Assembly (NCBI GenBank): GCA_028703215.1
Contig: JAQVNH010000017.1
Coordinates: forward strand, 1-11,204
From: Eubacteriales bacterium
Lineage (GTDB): Bacteria; Bacillota; Clostridia; Acetivibrionales; STF1-152
DNA length: 11,204 nt
Reading direction: 5' to 3'
Shown: positions 1-5,406 of the stretch, one piece after another
Layout: each line of letters opens with the position of its first letter
Numbering within the stretch: position 1 is the stretch's first letter
Position numbers and translations under genes: made by a program
The notes under the pieces: generated by a model
What the model was told of the DNA's origin: nothing
The model's input: the letters and a program-made list of their open reading frames with translations, nothing else
The model's database searches: none

Positions 1-810
1 ATCATTCCCCCCCAATTCACCGGAATATTCTCTAAAATCGATTTCAACACCCGTTATGTGATTTTTTAATGTCAAGCAAAGAAAATCCATGAGCTCTACC
101 CTGTTTTTGACAATGTATCCGGTCTCGCTGGTGTCAAAGCTGCTGTAGGTTACCGGGAAAGGGCCGTCATACAACCCAAGAAGCCATGCCGCCGTTGAGG
201 AAACACTTCTTTCGTTTTCGATGAGTTTTTGAAGAAGCGTCTTGCCTAGTCCCTTGACTTCAGTTTGAAGCGCTCTGAACGAAGCAAGAACCATGTCGTC
301 TCGTTTAAACTGAGAACTGTTTTTTATGGCATCGTATTCAGCCTGTTCGAAAAGTCCTATATCGAGAGCTTTTTCCAAAGATTCCGGATAGTTAAAATCA
401 CCCAGGGAATCATCATATCCTAAAGCGCGGAGCAAAAAAGTGACATATTGTATTGATTTCAGATCCAGATAAGATCCATAATCCTCTTTACTGATTCCGT
501 TTGTAAGTTTATGCGTAAACATATATCCCACCTGGGGTTCAGCCCACTCGGGAACATCGTTGAACGGATGCAGAAATACTTTCTGAGAAATATAATCTTC
601 CATGCCTATAAGACGAATAAGCATGACTGCGCCCTCCGCCCTGTTTGAAGGTCTTTCAAGGTCGTATCCCGAGGGAGTCCCTTTGAAAAGGCCAAGTATT
701 TTAAGCATATCCGCTTCTTCAAAGTTGTTTACAGGCTGAGCGCCGGCAACATTCGAGAATAGCATAATAAATAATAATAAAATTATGATTGTTATCAACA
801 GTTTTTTCAT
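1..810 (-). CDS. Secreted S-layer-homology (SLH) domain protein, 3' end cut by window edge
   Basis: This is an open minus-strand frame from ATG at 810 to the left edge: 270 codons read by hand with no stop. The start follows an AAGGT ribosome site (about 819-823 on the complement). Residues 1-24 look like a signal peptide: MKK, a long Leu/Ile stretch, and a likely AGA|Q cleavage. Next come SLH-type motifs: a 'LKILGLFKG' stretch, 'YDLERP' then 'RAEGAVMLIRLIG' near residues 60-80, 'HPFNDVPEWA' near 91-100, 'GYMFTHKLTNGIS' near 105-117, and a second set with 'QYVTFLLRALGYDD' near 131-144. SLH modules anchor proteins to secondary cell-wall polymers in Gram-positive bacteria. Family knowledge therefore puts it outside the membrane, on the wall. 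The part after about residue 170 is not recognised, so the overall role is unknown. The gene appears to be transcribed alone, divergently from the zinc-ribbon gene. Confidence 0.85.
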   Translation of the reverse strand, partial: MKKLLITIIILLLFIMLFSNVAGAQPVNNFEEADMLKILGLFKGTPSGYDLERPSNRAEGAVMLIRLIGMEDYISQKVFLHPFNDVPEWAEPQVGYMFTHKLTNGISKEDYGSYLDLKSIQYVTFLLRALGYDDSLGDFNYPESLEKALDIGLFEQAEYDAIKNSSQFKRDDMVLASFRALQTEVKGLGKTLLQKLIENERSVSSTAAWLLGLYDGPFPVTYSSFDTSETGYIVKNRVELMDFLCLTLKNHITGVEIDFREYSGELGGND

Positions 811-869
811 GTCTCTTACCTTCATTTCAATGTGTCTCGCATGCATAAGCAAGAAATTATTTATATGTA

Positions 870-878
870 ATTATACCA
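870..878 (-). promoter_or_regulatory. Extended -10 promoter for the SLH protein gene
   Basis: On the minus strand, TATAAT lies at 875-870, preceded by TGG at 878-876, giving an extended -10 (TGnTATAAT). The hexamer 17 bases upstream (GCAAAA) is a poor -35, which is usual for extended -10 promoters. Transcription would begin near 863 and give a leader of about 50 bases before the ATG at 810. Confidence 0.6.
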
Positions 879-946
879 TATCCGGTTCTTAGTTTTGCCG
901 AGTTTTGGCTTTGACGATCATTTTTTTTGAGGTTTCCCGAGCATTG

Positions 947-959
947 CAATCATTGATTG
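947..959. repeat. 13-base palindrome over the -35 of the zinc-ribbon promoter
   Basis: The sequence reads CAATCA-T-TGATTG, a perfect 6-base inverted repeat with a one-base centre. Its right arm covers the -35 hexamer at 953-958. A regulator bound there would compete with RNA polymerase, so it is a candidate operator. A repeat this short can also arise by chance in A+T-rich spacer. Confidence 0.35.
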
Positions 960-981
960 TTTTGACTTTCAGGCGTATAAT
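953..981 (+). promoter_or_regulatory. SigA-type promoter for the zinc-ribbon gene
   Basis: TTGATT at 953-958 and TATAAT at 976-981 are separated by exactly 17 bases. The -10 is a perfect match and the -35 matches four of six. Initiation near 988 would give a leader of roughly 97 bases before the ATG at 1085, long for a 64-residue protein. A TTGACT at 962-967 is only 8 bases from the -10 and cannot serve as its -35. Confidence 0.75.
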
Positions 982-1084
982 ACTAGGCATCAAGATTTAA
1001 TTAATTGAGACCTTATCCGCCTTGTTGGTTTGGAGTAGGAGTCCCGAGCTAGTTAAATCCCAAATAATAAGGAGGTTTACGAAA

Positions 1085-1279
1085 ATGGCTGATAAGACTC
1101 TCAAATGTAAAGACTGTGGCGAGGAATTTGTGTTTACCGAATCAGAACAGGCATTCTATCAGGAAAAAGGTTTCGAGAACGAACCGCAGCGCTGCCCGGA
1201 TTGCAGAAAAGCGAGAAAGGCACAAAGGCGCAATGATCGCCCGGGCTTTGGCGGACCGCGCAGACCTTCAAGATATTGA
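1085..1279 (+). CDS. Small zinc-ribbon protein (zf-trcl-like) with Arg/Gly-rich tail
   Basis: A 64-residue protein. The ATG at 1085 is chosen over an upstream frame extension (TTG at 1022) because AGGAGG at 1070-1075 sits nine bases before it. Cys8-x2-Cys11 and Cys37-x2-Cys40 form a treble-clef or ribbon zinc site. Between them is the 'FTESEQAFYQEKGF' segment (residues 17-30), typical of the small 'probable zinc-ribbon' family of Firmicutes. The tail after residue 42 is rich in Arg, Lys and Gly (KARKAQRRN, then GFGGPRRPSRY), which suggests nucleic-acid contact, probably RNA; that part is inference. No specific function is established for the family that I can name with confidence. The gene has its own promoter and terminator and is monocistronic. 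Confidence 0.9.
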   Translation: MADKTLKCKDCGEEFVFTESEQAFYQEKGFENEPQRCPDCRKARKAQRRNDRPGFGGPRRPSRY

Positions 1280-1375
1280 TTTTTAAAAGTTTTAAACAGC
1301 ACTCTGATGAAGGGATCTCAACGCAGGGATGTGCGACAAAAAGCATATTGTTAACTTGATCTTTTAGTAAAGAGG

Positions 1376-1418
1376 AAAAAACCACTTTGAAGATTTTAAT
1401 GCTTTAAGGTGGTTTTTT
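1376..1418. terminator. Bidirectional rho-independent terminator between converging genes
   Basis: Thirteen-base arms at 1376-1388 (AAAAAACCACTTT) and 1406-1418 (AAGGTGGTTTTTT) pair with one G-U. In the plus direction the hairpin ends in TTTTTT and closes the zinc-ribbon transcript after a 3' UTR of about 100 bases. On the minus strand it also ends in TTTTTTCC and can stop the leuC/leuD-like transcript. No separate gene is seen between 1280 and 1500. Confidence 0.8.
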
Positions 1419-1439
1419 GATTTTAAACCTTTCTTTTAC

Positions 1440-1471
1440 GATGCAAAATCCTTGATCAGATTTTTATCATC
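1440..1471 (-). other. Imperfect hairpin downstream of the small dehydratase subunit gene
   Basis: On the minus strand, GATG and AAAATC pair with GATTTT and CATC across a small internal loop, about 30 bases after the stop at 1501. No T-run follows, so it is not a classical terminator. It may protect the 3' end or have no role. Confidence 0.25.
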
Positions 1472-1500
1472 AGTTTGACTTCAAGTTAAAGTTGTACTGA

Positions 1501-2007
1501 CTATCGTCTGTTCTCCATCTTTTTCCTGATCAGCGGCTTGATACCACCCGCATTCAAGATGTCCATGGCATAATCCCCGATTTTCTCACAGGCAATAACC
1601 TCGCCTGTGCTTTCAACCTTTACAGTGCCCACTTTAACGTCAAGTTCGATTCTTTGTCCGTTTTCCACCTTTTTACTGATGCCTTTACACACCAACAGAG
1701 GGAGGCCTAGATTAACAGCATTGCGGAAAAAAATACGAGCAAAGGATTCGGCCAGCACGGCCGCGGCGCCCATGTTCAATAAAGCAATAACGGCATGCTC
1801 GCGGCTTGAACCGCATCCAAAATTAGTCCCCGCTGCAATGATGTCTCCCGGGGTAAAATTTTGTACGATGGCAGGATCTACTCCCTCTAAGCAATGCTTG
1901 CCTATTTCCCTATGATTTACAATATCCAGATATCTGCCGGGATAAATCTGGTCGGTATCAACATTGTTTCCCAGTGTAACAACTTTACCGGTAATAAAAG
2001 TATTCAT
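1501..2007 (-). CDS. Isopropylmalate dehydratase/homoaconitase-family small subunit (LeuD-like)
   Basis: A 168-residue swivel-domain subunit of the aconitase superfamily, which joins a separate large subunit to move a hydroxyl group between neighbouring carbons of a branched-chain hydroxy-acid. Family marks are 'NNVDTDQIYPGRYL' (14-27), 'GCGSSREHA' (64-72) and 'FARIFFRNAVNLGLP' (89-103). The length fits the short, archaeal-type LeuD/HacB class. The specificity loop after 'PGR' reads YLDI (26-29). As I recall, archaeal work links YLRT there to homoaconitase and YLVY/YLVM to isopropylmalate isomerase; YLDI matches neither, so the substrate is open. The ATG follows AAGGAGGT and lies 15 bases after the large-subunit stop, so the two are co-translated. 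Citraconate/isopropylmalate-type or 2,3-dimethylmalate dehydratase activity are alternatives. Confidence 0.9.
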   Translation of the reverse strand: MNTFITGKVVTLGNNVDTDQIYPGRYLDIVNHREIGKHCLEGVDPAIVQNFTPGDIIAAGTNFGCGSSREHAVIALLNMGAAAVLAESFARIFFRNAVNLGLPLLVCKGISKKVENGQRIELDVKVGTVKVESTGEVIACEKIGDYAMDILNAGGIKPLIRKKMENRR

Positions 2008-2022
2008 TGCGGACCTCCTTCA

Positions 2023-3270
2023 TTAAAAGGTTCCGGGGTCTGTAAGATACCCCGTCAGAGCTGAAGCGGCAACCGTCGCAGGCGATGCAAGGTACAGACA
2101 AGCTTCCGTGCTGCCCATGCGTCCCGGAAAATTGCGGTTGGAAGCGGTGACACACACCTCTCCCGGTGCCAAGATCCCCTCATGGGCACCCAGACACGGA
2201 CCGCAGCCAGGCGTGGCAAATGTCGCTCCTGCTTCCGCCAGCTCCTGCAAATAGCCCTTCCTGACGCACTCCTTTAGAACCTCGGATGATGCCGGGACAA
2301 CCAGCAAGCGAACTTCAGCTGCAATTTTTTTGCCTTTTAAAATTTCGGCGGCGGCGGCAATATCCTGGATCCTGCCCCCGGTACATGTGCCTATAAGGCA
2401 TTGATCAACTTTTATCTTCCCTGCCGTTTCAATCGATCTTACATTATCCACGCTGTGAGGGAATGCTACCTGTGGAGATAAATTACTGATATCAAAAATG
2501 TGACTTTCGCTATATGAATAATCATCGTCGGTATATTGTATTTCATATTGCCGGACAGCCCGGCTTGCAACATATTCAAGCACCTTGTCGTTGGGCTGCA
2601 TGTAAGCTGTTTTAGCGCCCATTTCTACAGCCATATTGCAAATAACCATTCTGCCGGAGACATCGAGCTGATCAACATAGCTGCCAGTAAAAGAAATCGC
2701 CTTATATACCGCGCCATCAGCCTTGATGCTGCCTAATATGGAAAGTATCACATCCTTTGGCATCACATGTTGCGGAGCTTTTCCGTTGATCTGGATTTCC
2801 ACGATTTCCGGCACTCGAAGCCACAGTTCTCCGGAAATCATGATGGTGGCCATATCGGTGGCTCCCACTCCGGTACCCAAAGCGCCAAAAGCGCCATGCG
2901 TGGTCGTATGTGAATCGGTGGCGGCTATGATCATCCCGGGATAAATCAAACCCGCTTCCGGCATGACCTGATGGCAAACACCGGCATTGGTGTCAAAGTG
3001 ATATGTCAGTTGATTTTCTTTTACAAATTCGCGCATCTCTTTATGAATTTGCGCGGCTTTGATAGTTGGCGCAGGCGCATAATGATCGAATACAAATGCC
3101 ACGCGATCCTTATCCCAAACTCTTTGCCCCAGCATTTCCCGAAAGGAATATATTGTTTGCGGATATAGGTCGTTTACTTCGGCAAAGTCAATTTTTGCCA
3201 TAATGATCTCGCCTGTTTTTACAGAACTCTGTCCGCAGGCTTTTGCCAATATTTTTTGTATTGCGTGCAT
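2023..3270 (-). CDS. Isopropylmalate dehydratase/homoaconitase-family large subunit (LeuC-like)
   Basis: A 415-residue [4Fe-4S] dehydratase subunit. The start at 3270 (ATG) has AAAGGAG six to seven bases upstream; a TTG at 3288 in frame overlaps that site and is less likely. Cluster ligands are Cys296 ('GTCTGGR') and Cys356/Cys359 ('GCGPCLGAH'). Other family marks are 'DHYAPAP' (62-68), 'GVCHQVMPEAG' (97-107), 'ATDSHTTTHGAFGALGTGVG' (117-136) and 'ASNRNFPGRMGS' (376-387). The 415-residue length fits the short archaeal-type class rather than the approximately 470-residue proteobacterial LeuC. It pairs with the small subunit at 1501-2007. No leuA or leuB lies beside it, so a role in leucine synthesis is possible but not shown. 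The local base composition looks richer in G+C than the flanking genes. Confidence 0.9.
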   Translation of the reverse strand: MHAIQKILAKACGQSSVKTGEIIMAKIDFAEVNDLYPQTIYSFREMLGQRVWDKDRVAFVFDHYAPAPTIKAAQIHKEMREFVKENQLTYHFDTNAGVCHQVMPEAGLIYPGMIIAATDSHTTTHGAFGALGTGVGATDMATIMISGELWLRVPEIVEIQINGKAPQHVMPKDVILSILGSIKADGAVYKAISFTGSYVDQLDVSGRMVICNMAVEMGAKTAYMQPNDKVLEYVASRAVRQYEIQYTDDDYSYSESHIFDISNLSPQVAFPHSVDNVRSIETAGKIKVDQCLIGTCTGGRIQDIAAAAEILKGKKIAAEVRLLVVPASSEVLKECVRKGYLQELAEAGATFATPGCGPCLGAHEGILAPGEVCVTASNRNFPGRMGSTEACLYLASPATVAASALTGYLTDPGTF

Positions 3271-3319
3271 GAATTTCTCCTTTCTCAACTTACTATCAAT
3301 TGAAATATTATTCTTGCCT

Positions 3320-3383
3320 CCGGGAAAAATAAAAAATCGGCATAGCCGGTAATATAAACCAAACTATACCGATATTTTCCCGG
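3320..3383 (-). terminator. Nested hairpin/terminator between rpmF and the LeuC-like gene
   Basis: On the minus strand a 10-base inner stem (3373-3364 with 3345-3336, one G-U) is followed directly by TTTTTTATTTTT, a textbook rho-independent terminator for yceD-rpmF. An outer stem, CCGGGAAAAT (3383-3374) with ATTTTTCCCGG (3330-3320), can enclose it. No good promoter is visible between this and the LeuC-like start at 3270, so those genes may depend on readthrough. Confidence 0.75.
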
Positions 3384-3396
3384 TATTATTGCTCCT

Positions 3397-3426
3397 AAGC
3401 TGCACCCTTTATGCCGGGTGCTGTTT
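3397..3426. other. GC-rich hairpin in the rpmF 3' region
   Basis: GCACCC at 3402-3407 pairs with GGGTGC at 3416-3421, extended past one mismatch by AAGC/GTTTT. The T-run is on the plus-strand side, where no gene precedes it, so a terminator role is doubtful. On the minus strand its loop carries CGGCATA (3416-3410), complementary to the 3' arm of the terminator at 3344-3338. Confidence 0.5.
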
Positions 3427-3439
3427 TTATGCCTTATAA

Positions 3440-3625
3440 CTACTTTTCTTCCACCACTTTTATCACTTCTTTGCGGTCGTAATATCCGCATTCCTTGCAG
3501 ACAACATGCTGTTTTTTCAAGGCATGGCATTGTGGACACTCCACCAGATTCGGTGTTTCGAGTTTCCAGCAGGCTCTTTTTTTTGCTGTTCTTTGTTTTG
3601 ATAGCTTCCTCTTGGGTAAAGCCAT
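3440..3625 (-). CDS. rpmF: 50S ribosomal protein L32
   Basis: A 61-residue ribosomal protein of the large subunit. It begins with the family signature ALPKRKLSKQRTAKKRA (residues 2-18) and carries a zinc site, Cys30-x2-Cys33 and Cys43-x2-Cys46, so it is the zinc-binding (C+) form. The ATG follows GGAGGTG with a short spacer and lies 31 bases after the yceD stop, the normal bacterial yceD-rpmF pairing. It should share the consensus promoter at 4190-4218. In many Firmicutes the next genes are fapR/plsX for fatty-acid synthesis; here a terminator and a dehydratase pair follow instead. Confidence 0.97.
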   Translation of the reverse strand: MALPKRKLSKQRTAKKRACWKLETPNLVECPQCHALKKQHVVCKECGYYDRKEVIKVVEEK

Positions 3626-3656
3626 TTATTACACCTCCGATAATTGCACCACACGG

Positions 3657-4172
3657 CTATTGGCCATTCTTGCCGCTGTTGTTGAAAATATTTTTTAAAA
3701 CCCCGAAATGCATATTTGCATCACCGTCACCGCAGTTGCACTGCTTCTCATTTAAGTTGCAGCCGCATTTTGGGCATAAGCCTTTACATGTGCTTTTACA
3801 CAGCTGTTTCATGGGAAGTTTCAGTAAGATATTATCCATTATAATCTTCCCGATGTCAAGGTATTTACCGTCATAAACATATATTTCGTCTGCTTCTGCC
3901 TTGTCTCCGGTTACGATTTCCTCTTCCACTTTCAAAGCAATTTGCGATTCCATAGGTTCCGCGCATCTGTCACAGGCAGAGGAGTATACAGTGTCAAGAT
4001 CAGCTTGCAGCAAAAGCTCGCCCCCGTTATTCTCCAAAGTACCCGTAAATTTGACCGGCCTGTCAAAAACGCAGTTAAATGCTTTATTGTCAGATTCCGG
4101 GATCTTCTCATTAAAAAAAATATCCAGGGAAGCTCCCTGATTTTTTATTATATCCGAAATATCTATCTTCAT
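3657..4172 (-). CDS. yceD: YceD/DUF177 family protein (23S rRNA accumulation protein)
   Basis: A 171-residue member of the DUF177 family, whose E. coli member YceD is linked to 23S rRNA accumulation and which is typically encoded just before rpmF, as here. The visible signature is cysteine-rich: Cys67-x2-Cys70 ('CDRC'), then a C-terminal cluster with Cys125, 129, 133, 136, 138, 145 and 147 ('CKSTCKGLCPKCGCNLNEK', then CNC). This is typical of the Gram-positive branch and probably binds metal. The ATG at 4172 is preceded by GGGTG, a modest ribosome site, and lies so close to the promoter that the leader would be only about 10 bases. Confidence 0.9.
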   Translation of the reverse strand: MKIDISDIIKNQGASLDIFFNEKIPESDNKAFNCVFDRPVKFTGTLENNGGELLLQADLDTVYSSACDRCAEPMESQIALKVEEEIVTGDKAEADEIYVYDGKYLDIGKIIMDNILLKLPMKQLCKSTCKGLCPKCGCNLNEKQCNCGDGDANMHFGVLKNIFNNSGKNGQ

Positions 4173-4189
4173 CTTTTCACCCGCACGTA

Positions 4190-4218
4190 ATTATACTAAC
4201 AGCATATCCTTTTGTCAA
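4190..4218 (-). promoter_or_regulatory. Perfect consensus SigA promoter for yceD-rpmF
   Basis: On the minus strand, TTGACA (4218-4213), a 17-base spacer and TATAAT (4195-4190) match the housekeeping consensus at all twelve positions. The expected start of transcription is near 4183, about 10 bases before the yceD ATG. Confidence 0.9.
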
Positions 4219-4227
4219 TAAATGCTG
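4200..4227. repeat. Inverted repeat flanking the -35 of the yceD-rpmF promoter
   Basis: CAGCAT (4200-4205) and ATGCTG (4222-4227) are perfect 6-base inverted arms, 22 bases centre to centre, about two helical turns. One arm lies just upstream of the -35 and the other within the spacer. It is a candidate dimeric operator. Chance occurrence cannot be excluded. Confidence 0.35.
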
Positions 4228-4239
4228 CGCTTGATCCGG

Positions 4240-4764
4240 CTACCTGGGAATGTTTCTTCCAAACCGCGTCTTGTAGAGTCTGATAAATGAGCTGTAAACG
4301 ATATCATATATTACAAATACGACTTCAAGCAAAATCACAGCGAGCCAAAGTTTGACAGAGAAACCAAGCTTCTGAAGCAAGAATTCCTTTAAAAACAGGA
4401 TCGCGGCAGTCAGGGCAATGTTGAAAAATACCAATTTGAAGATCCATCCAAGCCATTTCCCCCTGATCGTTTCGATATAATATTTAATTATCCCGTATAC
4501 TCCGAAAAATGCCGCATACGGAACAACAGAGATCTTGTCAGGAACGACTATTAATGAAAGCAGGCAAGCGGCGGTATAAAACACCCATCCAAACCCCGCT
4601 CTGAACTCAATGATGATTATCGACACAGTGAAAGAACTCAATGCGTAAAGCGAAAGGCGTCCGGTCGGAAGCACCGATTCCAGATATATGAAAATAATCG
4701 TCAGTGCTAACAGCAATCCGCCGATAGCGACCTTAAAAGCCGAACTTTTTTGATTTTCGGGCAT
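4240..4764 (-). CDS. Conserved-looking integral membrane protein, six predicted segments
   Basis: A 174-residue hydrophobic protein that I cannot assign to a family. Hydrophobic segments lie near residues 11-33, 38-54, 56-75, 79-97, 104-126 and 138-161, separated by short charged loops, with a basic tail (RLYKTRFGR). The size and six-segment layout recall S components of ECF vitamin transporters, but I see no decisive motif, so this is only a weak suggestion. The ATG follows AAAGGATGGG and begins 15 bases after the stop of the J-domain gene, so it is probably the last gene of that operon. No terminator is seen between its stop and the yceD promoter. Confidence 0.8.
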   Translation of the reverse strand: MPENQKSSAFKVAIGGLLLALTIIFIYLESVLPTGRLSLYALSSFTVSIIIIEFRAGFGWVFYTAACLLSLIVVPDKISVVPYAAFFGVYGIIKYYIETIRGKWLGWIFKLVFFNIALTAAILFLKEFLLQKLGFSVKLWLAVILLEVVFVIYDIVYSSFIRLYKTRFGRNIPR

Positions 4765-4779
4765 ATCCCATCCTTTCCG

Positions 4780-5406
4780 TTAGCAGCATGGAATACAATC
4801 GCCCCCCATGCATTCACAGCAGCTGTCGGCGCAGCACAGACAAGAGCAGGTGTTGCACAAATTGGCATCTCCGCCGTAGCCGCTGTTGTAGGCATTGTTT
4901 CGATATGTGCTGTTTGACATGTTCATCCGGTTCAGCGTATTCCTGTATTCATCGTTTCCCGGGTCCATATTAACGGCGTTTTCAATGTGCGAATATGCAA
5001 CATCGTATCTTCCTCTTTTTAAGTTTAAGACGCCCATCAGATAATACCACTTTGCGTTTCTGTTGGAGATCCTGTTAAGAAGCGTTTCAGCATAATCCAG
5101 ATTTCCGCTGTTGATGTTGCTGCTGATATTGCTGAACTCCGGATCTCCTCCGAAGTCTCCGGAGGTGTTCCAATTCCGTGAATTTGTCTGTCCTCCTGTA
5201 TTCCAGCTTCTTCCGGAAAATCGATTTTTTGTTATGTAATCATAAGCTTCATTTATTTCAGCAAGTCTTTCTTCTGCAAGCTTAGACAAAGGGTTGTTCC
5301 TGTACTGGTCGGGATGATATTTTTTAACCATGTCCCGGTATGCTTTTTTGATTTCCTCCTCGCTTGCATTTTCTTTCACACCGAGTGTTTTATACGGATT
5401 TTCCAA
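4780..5406 (-). CDS. J-domain/TPR protein with cysteine-rich C-terminal tail
   Basis: About 208 residues. Residues 1-60 form a J domain that would stimulate an Hsp70 (DnaK): 'NPYKTLGV' (3-10), 'EEIKKAYRDMVKKYHPDQY' (17-35, catalytic HPD at 31-33) and 'INEAYDYI'. A Gly/Asn/Ser/Trp-rich linker with two R-x-W-N-T units follows, then two TPR-like repeats ('YAETLLNRI', 'WYYLMGVLNLKRGRYDVAY', 'AVNMDPGN'). The last 27 or so residues hold 11 cysteines ('CNTCSCLCC...CCECMGGDCIPCC'). There is no ATG start. TTG at 5406 gives the usual 'xNPYxxLGV' beginning and has GGGGAG 12 bases upstream; TTG at 5454 is the alternative. The upstream gene ends at 5390, so the two overlap by 17 bases or more. The Cys tail may bind metal or join a membrane or partner protein; that is inference. 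Confidence 0.88.
   Translation of the reverse strand: MENPYKTLGVKENASEEEIKKAYRDMVKKYHPDQYRNNPLSKLAEERLAEINEAYDYITKNRFSGRSWNTGGQTNSRNWNTSGDFGGDPEFSNISSNINSGNLDYAETLLNRISNRNAKWYYLMGVLNLKRGRYDVAYSHIENAVNMDPGNDEYRNTLNRMNMSNSTYRNNAYNSGYGGDANLCNTCSCLCCADSCCECMGGDCIPCC

Noticed and set aside
1134..1385. Minus-strand frame of 83 codons opposite the zinc-ribbon gene
   Set aside because: It starts inside the terminator at 1376-1418 and is antisense to a convincing gene with its own promoter and ribosome site.
3271..3439. T-box or leucine leader-peptide attenuator before the LeuC-like gene
   Set aside because: There is no AGGGTGG-type T-box sequence and no short reading frame with repeated leucine codons. 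Only the nested hairpin remains.
3285..3539. Minus-strand frame of 84 codons overlapping rpmF
   Set aside because: It is out of frame with rpmF and runs through the terminator hairpin. No homology is recognised.
3418..3876. Plus-strand open frame of 152 codons
   Set aside because: It lies antisense to rpmF and yceD, which are certain. The product is low-complexity hydrophobic (many F/L/S/P) and there is no ribosome site.
4186..4200. FapR operator near yceD (TTAGTA half-site)
   Set aside because: Only one half-site is present, and the matching TACTAA arm is absent. The bases are explained by the -10 region.
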